A stretch of DNA of 64,000 nt, taken from positions 1 to 64,000 of the forward strand of contig JBLNDT010000004.1 in assembly GCA_050261915.1 (NCBI GenBank), written 5' to 3'. Position numbers and translations under genes: made by a program. The notes under the pieces are model-generated. The model worked only from the letters and a program-made list of their open reading frames with translations, ran no database searches and had not been told where the DNA came from. Origin of the DNA: UBA699 sp050261915 (GTDB taxonomy: Bacteria; Bacillota; Clostridia; Clostridiales; Clostridiaceae). Positions 16,823 through 24,480 of this stretch are shown in pieces. Each line of letters starts with the position of its first letter. Position 1 is the stretch's first letter.

Positions 16823-18241
16823 ATGTACAATGTAATGTCAAAAAAAGCAACTGAATTTATTGATGATGGGGAAATTCTAGACACCCTGGCCTATGCCAAG
16901 GCAAACAAAAGCAACCGTGAGCTTATAGAAGGACTAATTGAAAGAGCTGCAGACTGTAAGGGATTATCACACAGAGAAGCAGCAGTTCTCCTTGAATGTG
17001 ATCAAGAAGATTTAAATGAAAAAATGTTCAAATTAGCAAAAGAAATAAAACAAAGATTTTACGGTAACCGTATTGTTATGTTTGCACCTCTTTACCTTTC
17101 AAACTATTGTGTAAATGGCTGCGTTTACTGTCCATACCATGCTAAAAACAAAACCATTGCAAGAAAGAAATTAACCCAGGAAGATATAGAAAAGGAAGTA
17201 ATTGCACTTCAGGATATGGGTCATAAAAGATTAGCCTTAGAAGCTGGTGAAGACCCTGTGAACAATCCTATTGAATATATTCTTGAAAGCATAAAAACAA
17301 TATACAGCATTAAGCATAAAAATGGTGCTATACGCCGTGTAAATGTAAATATTGCTGCAACTACTGTTGAAAATTATAAAAAACTTAAGGATGCAGAGAT
17401 TGGTACGTATATTTTGTTCCAGGAAACTTATAATAAAAAGAGCTATGAAGAGCTTCACCCAACTGGTCCTAAGCATGACTATGCATATCATACAGAAGCT
17501 ATGGACAGAGCAATGGAGGCTGGCATTGATGATGTTGGTATAGGTGTTCTCTTTGGATTAAACATGTACAGATATGATTTCGTAGGTCTTCTTATGCATG
17601 CTGAACACTTAGAAGCAGCTATGGGATGCGGCCCTCATACTGTAAGTGTACCTCGTATAAGACCTGCTGATGACATAGATCCTGAAAACTTTTCAAATTC
17701 TATATCAGAAGAAATATTTGCAAAAATTGTTGCTGTGTTAAGAATAGCAGTTCCTTACACAGGAATGATAGTATCAACTCGTGAATCTCAAGAAACTCGT
17801 GAAAGAGTACTCGAACTTGGAGTTTCACAGATAAGCGGAGGTTCCAGCACAAGCGTTGGAGGATATGTTGAAAAAGAAGCCGCAGAAGATAATTCTGCTC
17901 AATTCGAAGTAAGCGATTCTCGTACCCTTGATGAAATTGTTAACTGGTTATTAACCATGGGCTATGTTCCAAGCTTCTGTACAGCATGCTACAGAGAAGG
18001 AAGAACTGGGGACCGTTTTATGAGCCTTGTAAAATCAGGACAAATAGCAAACTGCTGTGCACCAAATGCCCTCATGACTTTAAAGGAATATTTAGAAGAC
18101 TATGCATCTCCTGATACAAAAGAAAAGGGAGAAACAATGATAGCTCAAGAAGTTGAAAAAGTACCTAATCCAAAGGTAAAAGAAATAGTTAAGGAACATC
18201 TCTTTGAAATGAAAGAAGGAAAAAGAGACTTCAGATTCTAA
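16823..18241 (+). CDS. hydG: [FeFe]-hydrogenase maturase HydG (tyrosine lyase)
   Basis: 472 residues. A radical-SAM enzyme that splits tyrosine to p-cresol, CN and CO for assembling the 2Fe subcluster of the H-cluster. The radical SAM motif CX3CX2C is C96, C100, C103; the C-terminal CX2CX22C site for the dangler-iron cluster is C386, C389, C412. Both sets are intact. The start ATG at 16823 follows GGAGGG; an upstream TTG at 16799 is less likely. No hydE, hydF or hydrogenase gene lies in the window, so the pathway is scattered in this genome. Confidence 0.97.
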   Translation: MYNVMSKKATEFIDDGEILDTLAYAKANKSNRELIEGLIERAADCKGLSHREAAVLLECDQEDLNEKMFKLAKEIKQRFYGNRIVMFAPLYLSNYCVNGCVYCPYHAKNKTIARKKLTQEDIEKEVIALQDMGHKRLALEAGEDPVNNPIEYILESIKTIYSIKHKNGAIRRVNVNIAATTVENYKKLKDAEIGTYILFQETYNKKSYEELHPTGPKHDYAYHTEAMDRAMEAGIDDVGIGVLFGLNMYRYDFVGLLMHAEHLEAAMGCGPHTVSVPRIRPADDIDPENFSNSISEEIFAKIVAVLRIAVPYTGMIVSTRESQETRERVLELGVSQISGGSSTSVGGYVEKEAAEDNSAQFEVSDSRTLDEIVNWLLTMGYVPSFCTACYREGRTGDRFMSLVKSGQIANCCAPNALMTLKEYLEDYASPDTKEKGETMIAQEVEKVPNPKVKEIVKEHLFEMKEGKRDFRF

Positions 18242-18246
18242 TAAGA

Positions 18247-18277
18247 AACAGCCCCAAATCTCTGGGGCTGTTTTTAA
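18247..18277. terminator. Terminator of hydG, shared with the convergent ArsR gene
   Basis: Ten-bp stem AACAGCCCCA with TGGGGCTGTT, loop AATCTC, then TTT. Its right edge overlaps the end of the convergent ArsR gene. Confidence 0.9.
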
Positions 18278-18576
18278 TATTTTTCAATATTTTCATGAAT
18301 CTTAATGCTAACAAGACAAAGATAATTTTTTAAAGAATCAAGTTTGTTGATATCAATTGAATATTTTACTCGTACGCCATCCTTGTGTCCTATAACAAGA
18401 CCGCTGTCACAAAGTATTTTCATATGATATGAAAGAGTTGGCTGGGTTATATTGAATTCTTCCAACAGTTCATAGGCACATATTTCCCCTTTTGAAAGCA
18501 AATCAAATATTTTAACCCTGGTATCATCCCCTAATGCTTTCATCAAAATTGCATACTCACCATATTTCTTATTCAC
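18274..18576 (-). CDS. ArsR-family transcriptional regulator
   Basis: 100 residues, a single winged helix (about 5-85; MKALGDDTRVKIFDLLSKGEICAYELLEEFNITQPTLSYHMKIL). The metal box ELCV is replaced by EICAYEL, with one Cys at the position of ArsR metal ligands, so metal or arsenite sensing is possible but not proven. Start is GTG at 18576 after AAGGTGGTG. Two similar 16-bp inverted repeats flank its -10, which strongly suggests autorepression. Confidence 0.9.
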   Translation of the reverse strand: MNKKYGEYAILMKALGDDTRVKIFDLLSKGEICAYELLEEFNITQPTLSYHMKILCDSGLVIGHKDGVRVKYSIDINKLDSLKNYLCLVSIKIHENIEKY

Positions 18577-18591
18577 TAAATCACCACCTTA

Positions 18592-18634
18592 ATAGACAAC
18601 CGTCTATACAATTATAACATAGATAATTGTCTAT
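18592..18634 (-). promoter_or_regulatory. Twin ArsR operators bracketing the -10 element
   Basis: ATAGACAACCGTCTAT (18592-18607) and ATAGATAATTGTCTAT (18619-18634), centres 27 bp apart. A TATAAT box on the minus strand (18611-18616) sits exactly between them. Half-site consensus ATAGAC/GTCTAT. Confidence 0.8.
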
Positions 18635-18654
18635 ATTGTTTCCTTGATTTATAT

Positions 18655-18846
18655 TTATTCTTCAATTATCTGCAGGGCACCTTTTGGGCAGAAATCAACG
18701 CACTTTCCACATTTAATACATACGTTATTGTCCACAGTTGGAGCATCAAAATCATTTTGATTTAGAGCATTAACAGGGCAAACCCCAACAGAAGGGCACG
18801 GGTGATTTTGAGGGCATTTATCATTAATCACTACTAATTTTTTCAT
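18655..18846 (-). CDS. Small 4Fe-4S ferredoxin-like protein
   Basis: 63 residues. The C-terminal half has a canonical CIKCGKCVDFCPKGAL 4Fe-4S motif; the N-terminal half carries a variant set (CPQNHPCPSVGVCPVNAL) that may bind a second cluster. Ribosome binding site GGAGGAAAAAT. It lies 16 bases after the methyltransferase gene, so the two are probably cotranscribed. Its redox partner is unknown. Confidence 0.88.
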   Translation of the reverse strand: MKKLVVINDKCPQNHPCPSVGVCPVNALNQNDFDAPTVDNNVCIKCGKCVDFCPKGALQIIEE

Positions 18847-18862
18847 ATTTTTCCTCCTTTCA

Positions 18863-19429
18863 TTAAACTTCAGCAGTTATTCCGTAAAAATTCTCTCCTA
18901 CATCAAATGTGTTTATATTTAAAAAACCTATGTTTTTGAGCATATGAGCTACCACATTTTTATCTATTCGCTGTTCTATAGGCGGTCCAAAATTCCCTTT
19001 TACATTATTCCATTCTATAATTGCAATTCTGCCATTTTCAATAATGTCTTTTACTTCACTAAGGATTTTCTCCTTATTTTCAAGCTCATGAAGCACTGTA
19101 CTTAGAAGTACAAAAGAGGCTTTTTCACTAAACTCAAGTTTATCTTCAGGAATAAGTATAGTTTTTATGTTTGTAATATTTGCATCTTTTGCTCTTTTTT
19201 CTGTTTCCTCCAACATTTCATTATGGATATCAAGTGAATAAATCTTACCTGAATCCCCTACTATTATAGCAGCAGGAATGCTGAAATATCCAATACCGCA
19301 TCCTATATCAACCACTATATCCCCTTTTTTTACTCCTAAAGATAAAAGAGTTTGTTCAGGTGGCAGTATATTTCTTCTTTCCTCATTATCTAATTTATAT
19401 ATATTTTTAACATTAAATTTATGAACCAT
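18863..19429 (-). CDS. Class I SAM-dependent methyltransferase
   Basis: 188 residues, a complete Rossmann methyltransferase: motif I VVDIGCGIGYFSIPAA (about 39-54), acidic loop SLDIH (about 67), and motif IV/post-I region FVLLSTVLHEL. No substrate domain is visible. Its grouping with an ArsR gene and a ferredoxin suggests metalloid or thiol methylation, but the three-Cys pattern of arsenite methyltransferase is absent, so I do not assign it. Ribosome binding site GTGGTG. Confidence 0.85.
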   Translation of the reverse strand: MVHKFNVKNIYKLDNEERRNILPPEQTLLSLGVKKGDIVVDIGCGIGYFSIPAAIIVGDSGKIYSLDIHNEMLEETEKRAKDANITNIKTILIPEDKLEFSEKASFVLLSTVLHELENKEKILSEVKDIIENGRIAIIEWNNVKGNFGPPIEQRIDKNVVAHMLKNIGFLNINTFDVGENFYGITAEV

Positions 19430-19485
19430 ATTTCACCACATTTAAATTACTAATTATAATTTTAAGAGAATAAATTCAATATGTA

Positions 19486-19519
19486 AACAGCAGCCTGATT
19501 AATTCTTCTGGCTGCTGTT
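19486..19519 (-). terminator. Terminator hairpin of the HesB-like selenoprotein gene
   Basis: Ten-bp stem AACAGCAGCC (19486-19495) with GGCTGCTGTT (19510-19519), 14-base loop; on the minus strand followed by TTTACAT. Located 49 bases past the HesB-like stop, with the interspersed repeat between. Confidence 0.7.
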
Positions 19520-19537
19520 CCATCTCCACAGATTTTA

Positions 19538-19554
19538 TTGCTTAACCGTCCCTA
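19538..19554 (+). repeat. Short interspersed repeat, copy 6
   Basis: TTGCTTAACCGTCCCTA, 14 bases past the TAA stop of the HesB-like gene (minus strand) and about 18 bases before its terminator hairpin. This is the last copy I find in the window. Confidence 0.8.
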
Positions 19555-19567
19555 TTTAACCTCTATT

Positions 19568-19867
19568 TTAACAGCTTGATTGGACTCCCCCTCTTATTGA
19601 AAAACCTCTGTTAAACCAACTATCTGAATAGTCGATAACCACACCGTTTAGATAATATTGAAGATCTGAATCAAAAACTACACTTATCCCTTCTGACTTA
19701 ACAACTGTGTCACCTTTACTGCTTGTCTCATCCAGAGACAACTGTAACTTAGGGCCCCCTCAGCCATGACCTCCAAAAGAGATTCTCAGCATTGTATTTT
19801 CAGAGCCGCCATTTTCCTTAATCATATCTATAAATTTTTGTGCTGCTGATTTTGTAACACTTAACAT
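19568..19867 (-). CDS. HesB-like selenoprotein (Fe-S assembly IscA/HesB relative)
   Basis: 99 residues when the in-frame TGA at codon 36 (19760-19762) is read as selenocysteine. The product has the HesB pattern RISFGGHG-U-GGPKLQLSLDE, then VVFDSDLQYYLNGVVIDYSDSW and a C-terminal SSC. The Sec replaces the conserved Cys found in this position in HesB-like proteins; a HesB-like selenoprotein family is known. Just after the UGA a perfect 7-bp stem (TTGTCTC/GAGACAA, 19723-19741) with loop UGGAU puts the loop G 27 bases past the codon, within the usual bacterial SECIS range. Ribosome binding site AGGAGGTATTATT. Start and stop are unambiguous. Confidence 0.88.
19723..19741 (-). promoter_or_regulatory. 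Predicted bacterial SECIS hairpin
   Basis: In-gene hairpin TTGTCTC-TGGAT-GAGACAA, 18 bases after the UGA codon of the HesB-like gene. It has a short G-containing apical loop, as SelB recognition requires. Confidence 0.75.
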
Positions 19868-20002
19868 AATAATACCTCCTAAATTTCATTTATCTAAATT
19901 AGTATTTAAGTACTTCCTTATATACTTATAGTAATATTTTTATTGTATTTTGTCAACCTTTAATTTTATCAATAGAAAATAAAAAAGACATATTTCTATG
20001 CC

Positions 20003-20284
20003 TTAATAATTACAATAATTATCTTTTAATACCTGGATAAAATTTTTAATTCTGTGGTCCTGTATTGAATATGTAATGCACAAACCACGTTTTTCTGAAT
20101 CTAAAATTTTATGAGCTTTTAGTATAGACAAATGTTGCGAAAGTGCTGACTGAGTCAAATGGTTTATTTTTGAATGAAGCTGGCTAACTGTCATTGGCCC
20201 CTCCAATAAGTAGCACACTATCAACATCCTGTTCTCATTTGCCATAACCTTTAATAGTTCAGCTATTGCCTTTGCATTTTCCAT
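20003..20284 (-). CDS. ArsR-family regulator with SqrR/BigR-like cysteine pair
   Basis: 93 residues, winged helix (KVMANENRMLIVCYLLEGPMTVSQLHSKI...QSALSQHLSILKAHKIL). Cys24 lies in the helix just before LLEGPM and Cys91 near the C-terminus, 67 residues apart. This matches the position and spacing of the two Cys that form a sulfane-sulfur-responsive tetrasulfide in SqrR/BigR/YgaV. A third Cys (69) is in the wing. Its neighbours, a LysR gene and a YeiH transporter, also belong to sulfur metabolism. Ribosome binding site AAGGAGAC. Probably de-repressed by reactive sulfur species. Confidence 0.85.
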   Translation of the reverse strand: MENAKAIAELLKVMANENRMLIVCYLLEGPMTVSQLHSKINHLTQSALSQHLSILKAHKILDSEKRGLCITYSIQDHRIKNFIQVLKDNYCNY

Positions 20285-20311
20285 ATTAGTCTCCTTTATA
20301 ATATATTAGTA

Positions 20312-20326
20312 TATTAGCAACTAATA
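20312..20326 (-). promoter_or_regulatory. Putative operator of the Cys-pair ArsR gene
   Basis: Inverted repeat TATTAG-CAA-CTAATA about 30 bases upstream of the start, with a further TATTAG half-site at 20304-20309. It is AT-rich, so a moderate call. Confidence 0.5.
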
Positions 20327-20362
20327 ACATAATAAACTTCTTATATAATTTTGTCAATATGC

Positions 20363-21235
20363 TCAAATATTTAAGCACAAATCAAAAAACAGCTTCATAT
20401 TTTCTGTTAAGAATTTATTCTTGTGATATATTATTCCAAATTTCCTTTTAAGGTCTGCCCCAATAACATTTATTGACTTCAAATTACCTTCTTCAAGTTC
20501 ATTTTTAACCAATCGTTTTGATATCACTCCAATTCCAATTCCATTTATGGATGCACTTATAATACTATCCGAGCCATTACATTCCCAGCAAAGTTTCCAA
20601 TTCATATTATTCGAGGTCATTACACTTTCAAAAAGTTCCCTTGTACCACTTCCTTCCTCTCTAATTACAAAGTCATACTTTGCAAGTTCCTCCAAAGTAA
20701 CAGATTCAGAATAATATAAGGGATGATTTCTGCCACATACAAATGTAAGCTCATCATCCATAAAGGGTCTATTTACAATATTTGAGTTATGAACAATCCC
20801 CTCTACCAATGCAAAATCAATATCGTTCTTTATTATAAGATTTTCGATTTCTGTTGTATTCTTAATTGTTGCATTTACTTTGATGTCCATACACATTTCA
20901 GTAAATCTGTTTACTATTTTAGGCAAAAGTTCTGCTCCTATTGTAACACTGGCTCCTACTCTAAGCAGTTCAGATTCCCCAGGTGCTTTAAGGGATAATT
21001 CCATTTCATTAAATAGAGCAATTATATGCCTGGCATAGCTTAACAATTTGCTGCCCTCACTCGTTAAATAAAGTTTTTTTGAAAATCTTTCGAAAAGCTT
21101 TATATTGTAGTACTTCTCTAATTCAGCTATGGCCTGACTTACAGTAGGTTGTGCAATAAATAATTGCTTTGAAGCCTCAGTCATTGTTTTACAGTCTGCA
21201 ACAGTTACAAAGATTTTTAAGTGTCTAAATGTCAT
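20363..21235 (-). CDS. LysR-family regulator (CysL/YeiE-like)
   Basis: 290 residues. N-terminal LysR helix-turn-helix (about 1-60; MTEASKQLFIAQPTVSQAIAELEKYYNIKLFERF) and a periplasmic-binding-like effector domain (about 90-290; EEGSGTRELFE and GIGIGVISKRLV are typical of the CysL/CbbR/YeiE branch). It is divergent from a YeiH-type transporter and shares a 39-bp perfect dyad with it. LysR-YeiH pairs are common, and in E. coli YeiE responds to sulfite. Ribosome binding site GAGGTG. Confidence 0.92.
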   Translation of the reverse strand: MTFRHLKIFVTVADCKTMTEASKQLFIAQPTVSQAIAELEKYYNIKLFERFSKKLYLTSEGSKLLSYARHIIALFNEMELSLKAPGESELLRVGASVTIGAELLPKIVNRFTEMCMDIKVNATIKNTTEIENLIIKNDIDFALVEGIVHNSNIVNRPFMDDELTFVCGRNHPLYYSESVTLEELAKYDFVIREEGSGTRELFESVMTSNNMNWKLCWECNGSDSIISASINGIGIGVISKRLVKNELEEGNLKSINVIGADLKRKFGIIYHKNKFLTENMKLFFDLCLNI

Positions 21236-21254
21236 AAAAACACCTCATATATAG

Positions 21255-21293
21255 GTAAAATACTATTATATTTATTATATAATAGTATTTTAC
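21255..21293. promoter_or_regulatory. 39-bp perfect dyad operator between LysR and YeiH
   Basis: Arms of 17 bp, GTAAAATACTATTATAT (21255-21271) and its exact complement (21277-21293), spacer TTATT. The dyad is centred between the two divergent starts and contains overlapping T-N11-A sites, as expected for a LysR tetramer. Confidence 0.85.
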
Positions 21294-21341
21294 AATATAA
21301 AAATCAAGATGTATTATTATTTTGTGAGAATAAGGAGTGAT

Positions 21342-22364
21342 ATGCTAATGAAAAACACAAAAAAAATAGCCCCTGGAGTTATTATATGCATATTAATTGC
21401 AATTCCAGCATGGTTGCTGGGAAAGAATATTCCAGTTATAGGAGCTCCCGTATTTGGTATTACCTTAGGTATGATATTAACTCTATTGGTTTCAAAAAAA
21501 TCGGGAAAATTTGAACATGGTATAAAATTTACATCAAAAAAAATACTGCAGTATTCAATTATACTCTTAGGCTTTGAAATGAACCTTTTCAATATTTTAA
21601 AGGTTGGAAGTCAGTCCTTGTATGTAATTATATTTACTCTTTCTGCTTCATTTATAACTGCCTTTATTGCTGGCAGACTTTTAAAAATACCTGGCAAAAC
21701 CGCAGCTCTTGTTGGGATAGGAACCTCAATATGCGGAGGCTCTGCAATAGCTGCTGCTGCGCCGGTACTTCAAGCTGAAGATGAAGATGTAGCACATGCC
21801 ATTTCAACTATATTTCTTTTTAATATTATTGCGGTGTTTATTTTTCCATTGCTCGGTAGATTTTTCGGCATGAGTGATATGGGGTTTGGAATGTGGGCTG
21901 GAACAGCCATAAACGACACCTCCTCTGTTGTAGCTGCAGGAGCGTCCTGGAGTTCTGCAGCTGGAAACAATACAGCACTTACCTTTGCAACAATAGTTAA
22001 ACTGACAAGAACATTGATGATAGTTCCAGTAACATTATTCCTTGCAATATATACATCAAGAAAAAACAAGGATACCAATACCACAGAAAACTTTAATATT
22101 TCAAAAATATTTCCATGGTTTGTACTTGCATTTATATTAGTTTCAATTGTAAACACATTTTCAGGTATAAATACAAATTTATCACATTTATTTGTTGAAC
22201 TAGGGAAATTTATGATTACCATGGCTATGGCTGCTATTGGTCTTAACACAAACATAGTAAAACTATTGAAGAATGGGTTTAAACCAATATTGCTTGGTCT
22301 ATGCTGCTGGTTTTCAGTAGCTGCAGTATCAATAATTGTACAGCTTGCAATGAATATGTGGTAA
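21342..22364 (+). CDS. YeiH-family transporter (UPF0324, putative sulfate/sulfite exporter)
   Basis: 340 residues, about ten transmembrane helices. Conserved family features: GIGTSICGGSAIAAAAPVL in the middle, AWGTAINDTSSV-type loop (seen as AGTAINDTSSVVAAG) and the final GLNTN...NGFKPILLG. The role is inferred from genetic neighbourhood with LysR and sulfur genes, not proven. The start at 21342 follows ATAAGGAG; ATG at 21348 is an alternative, and an upstream start at 21309 lacks a site. Ends at a strong terminator. Confidence 0.9.
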   Translation: MLMKNTKKIAPGVIICILIAIPAWLLGKNIPVIGAPVFGITLGMILTLLVSKKSGKFEHGIKFTSKKILQYSIILLGFEMNLFNILKVGSQSLYVIIFTLSASFITAFIAGRLLKIPGKTAALVGIGTSICGGSAIAAAAPVLQAEDEDVAHAISTIFLFNIIAVFIFPLLGRFFGMSDMGFGMWAGTAINDTSSVVAAGASWSSAAGNNTALTFATIVKLTRTLMIVPVTLFLAIYTSRKNKDTNTTENFNISKIFPWFVLAFILVSIVNTFSGINTNLSHLFVELGKFMITMAMAAIGLNTNIVKLLKNGFKPILLGLCCWFSVAAVSIIVQLAMNMW

Positions 22365-22371
22365 AAAAACA

Positions 22372-22410
22372 GCTGTTGCAAAGTTTTAATTTGCAACAGC
22401 CTTGTTTTTA
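22372..22410. terminator. Bidirectional terminator after YeiH
   Basis: 11-bp stem GCTGTTGCAAA with TTTGCAACAGC, 7-base loop, then CTTGTTTTTA. It overlaps the 3' end of the convergent zinc-ribbon gene. Confidence 0.9.
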
Positions 22411-22776
22411 TTCTATTTTTGCTCCGCACTCACTACAGAATTTAACCCCGTCTGCTGCCTTAGCTCCGCATTCTTTGCAAAATTTCCCGCTAGGAATTGT
22501 TGTTTGATTTGCCTTTATTTTTTCTATGTCCATATTAAAGCCTTCAATAACAGCCATTGAATTTTTTATTTCCAGGCATAAGTTAGAAGCTTCTTCATCT
22601 AGTTCAGTTCCTTCATTATATTTATTCCAATAATATTCGCCTATTTTACCTTTAAAGGCTGAAATTTTGGCTTCCTCGGTACTTATTTTACTCCTGATAC
22701 CATTGATTTCAATCATTTCACCGGTTTTATCCATAGCATTTTTTGTCATGTTACCTATTTTCTCGAAAAAATCCAC
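22408..22776 (-). CDS. Zinc-ribbon protein of unknown function
   Basis: 122 residues. The N-terminal 95 residues are a charged helical segment; the C-terminus has a double zinc-ribbon motif FCKECGAKAADGVKFCSECGAKIE. The start is taken as GTG at 22776, with GAAAGGGGAG upstream; a TTG at 22794 would fall within that site. The lipoprotein gene ends upstream on the same strand with 23 bases between, so the two may form an operon. Confidence 0.8.
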   Translation of the reverse strand: MDFFEKIGNMTKNAMDKTGEMIEINGIRSKISTEEAKISAFKGKIGEYYWNKYNEGTELDEEASNLCLEIKNSMAVIEGFNMDIEKIKANQTTIPSGKFCKECGAKAADGVKFCSECGAKIE

Positions 22777-22799
22777 TATAAACTCCCCTTTCAATTAGA

Positions 22800-23459
22800 T
22801 TAAATTTTCATTTCAGTATATCCTGATGGGACTTCAAACATTGAAGCATCTACCTTGTCTGACAATTCTACAATTATCATAGTCATCTGACTTTCCGCAG
22901 ACTTAACAACAATTGCATAAAGATTATTACCATCAAGATAATACCTTAGCGTTCCAGCATCAGTTTTATATTCTTCATATTTTAATTCTTTTCCGTTAAT
23001 TGTATCTTTACCGCTTCCAGTGTAAGTAATTCCTGCGGTATTTATCTTATCATCTTCTACATTTTTAAATGAGGCGCTTAATGTTGAATTGCCCTCTGAT
23101 GTAAACTTCATATAAGTTTTACTATCATCGTTGATCATATAAAATGTTTTATCCTTAATTATCATATGAGCTTTTACGCCGCTGGTTACAGTAGTGGCTG
23201 AAATGGCTCCCCCGTCTATTGCCATAGTTGAATCAATATCTACAGACTGTCCGTTACTTGTTATTGTTGCTTTATAATGCATTAAGTACTTTCCTGTTTT
23301 CATAAGATCCACATAGGACTTTGAGATTGGCTGTGATTTTGAATCTGAGCTTTCAGTACTGGAATTGTTTGTGGAAGTTGTTGTGGATTTTCCTGAACAG
23401 CCGGCAAAAATTCCAACTGTAAAGAGCAATGCCACTATTACCGTGGTAAATTTTTTCAT
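22800..23459 (-). CDS. Lipoprotein with LolA-like/DUF6612-type fold
   Basis: 219 residues. Signal peptide with lipobox (GIFAGCSGK; Cys20) and a Thr/Ser-rich linker. The C-terminal domain (about 45-219) consists of beta strands describing a response to a treated variable (MAIDGGAISATTVTSGVKAHMIIKDKTFYMINDDSKTYM). It resembles the superfamily of LolA/LppX-like lipid-binding folds found in many clostridial lipoproteins. Membrane-anchored on the outer face; function unknown. Ribosome binding site GGGGGTTACAATT. Confidence 0.75.
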   Translation of the reverse strand: MKKFTTVIVALLFTVGIFAGCSGKSTTTSTNNSSTESSDSKSQPISKSYVDLMKTGKYLMHYKATITSNGQSVDIDSTMAIDGGAISATTVTSGVKAHMIIKDKTFYMINDDSKTYMKFTSEGNSTLSASFKNVEDDKINTAGITYTGSGKDTINGKELKYEEYKTDAGTLRYYLDGNNLYAIVVKSAESQMTMIIVELSDKVDASMFEVPSGYTEMKI

Positions 23460-23667
23460 AATTGTAACCCCCTAAATTTTAATATGATATATTAGGTCAT
23501 ACCAGATTAAGGTATTATATATAATTATACACATTATTTACCACTTATCAATATTATTCCTTTGGTACATCTTTTTATTTAATCTTCATAAGTGAGTTAC
23601 TTAAGGCTTGTGCATAGAGAATGCTCCTTAAGGGATTACTATGAGTGAGATAAACATTTCCTCTGCA

Positions 23668-23697
23668 TTGCTTAATGCTGTAATTACATATTATAAT
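23668..23697 (+). promoter_or_regulatory. Promoter of the ABC exporter operon
   Basis: TTGCTT (23668-23673), 18-bp spacer, TATAAT (23692-23697), 34 bases before the start codon. An upstream inverted repeat (TTAAGG with CCTTAA, about 23599-23626) would lie outside this transcript. Confidence 0.55.
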
Positions 23698-23730
23698 ATA
23701 CATATATCATTACTTTACAAGGAGAATATA

Positions 23731-24480
23731 ATGGATAATTGTGTTGATAAAACAAAAGACTCTCCAGATTGTATAATCATTAATAATGTGAATAAGTATT
23801 TTGGAAAAAAACAAGTATTGTTTGATATAAACCTTAATGTTCCAAACCACCAGATTCTTGGACTCCTTGGACCATCAGGCTCAGGAAAAACCACCTTGGT
23901 TAAAATGATAGCTGGAGTGGACAGCCCAACTAGTGGTGAAATTTGTGTACTTGATCAAAAAATGCCAAAGCTTAAGATGATGTATAATATTGGTTACATG
24001 GCTCAAGCTGATGCATTGTATGGTGAGCTTACTGCAAAAGAAAACCTTCAATTTTTCGGTTCTATGTACAATATGTCTAAACAAAAGCAAAATGATAGGA
24101 TAAAACAGGTAATGGAGCTTGTAAATTTATCAGATCACATAAATAAACAGGTTAAACTATATTCTGGTGGTATGAAAAGACGCTTGTCCCTTGCTATATC
24201 CCTTATCCATGAGCCTAAGGTACTCATCCTTGATGAGCCTACAGTAGGCATAGACCCTGTGCTTAGAAAGTCTATATGGGCAGAGCTCTATAACTTAAGC
24301 AAGAGTGGTACCACAATCGTTGTAACAACACACGTTATGGATGAAGCTGAAAAATGTGATTCTCTTGGGATGATACGTGATGGCTGTTTAATTGCAACTG
24401 GATCACCTGATAAGCTTAAAGAAGACACAGGTTCCAAAACACTAGAGGAAGCATTCCTTTACTATGGGGGTGTTCATTAA
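23731..24480 (+). CDS. ABC transporter ATP-binding protein
   Basis: 249 residues. Walker A GPSGSGKTT (about 41-49), Q-loop MAQAD, signature YSGGMKRRLSLAISL, Walker B VLILDEPTVGIDP, switch His in TTHVMDEAEKC. The start at 23731 follows AAGGAGAATATA; an ATG at 23641 has no site. Its stop overlaps the permease start (TAATGA). It forms a DRA/YbhF-type exporter with the next two genes. Confidence 0.95.
   Translation: MDNCVDKTKDSPDCIIINNVNKYFGKKQVLFDINLNVPNHQILGLLGPSGSGKTTLVKMIAGVDSPTSGEICVLDQKMPKLKMMYNIGYMAQADALYGELTAKENLQFFGSMYNMSKQKQNDRIKQVMELVNLSDHINKQVKLYSGGMKRRLSLAISLIHEPKVLILDEPTVGIDPVLRKSIWAELYNLSKSGTTIVVTTHVMDEAEKCDSLGMIRDGCLIATGSPDKLKEDTGSKTLEEAFLYYGGVH

Noticed and set aside
18863..19429. 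Arsenite methyltransferase (ArsM)
   Set aside because: The conserved Cys triplet of ArsM is not present; only the general methyltransferase fold is supported.
23599..23626. TTAAGG/CCTTAA hairpin as a riboswitch for the ABC operon
   Set aside because: A good promoter lies downstream of it, so it would not be in the transcript.
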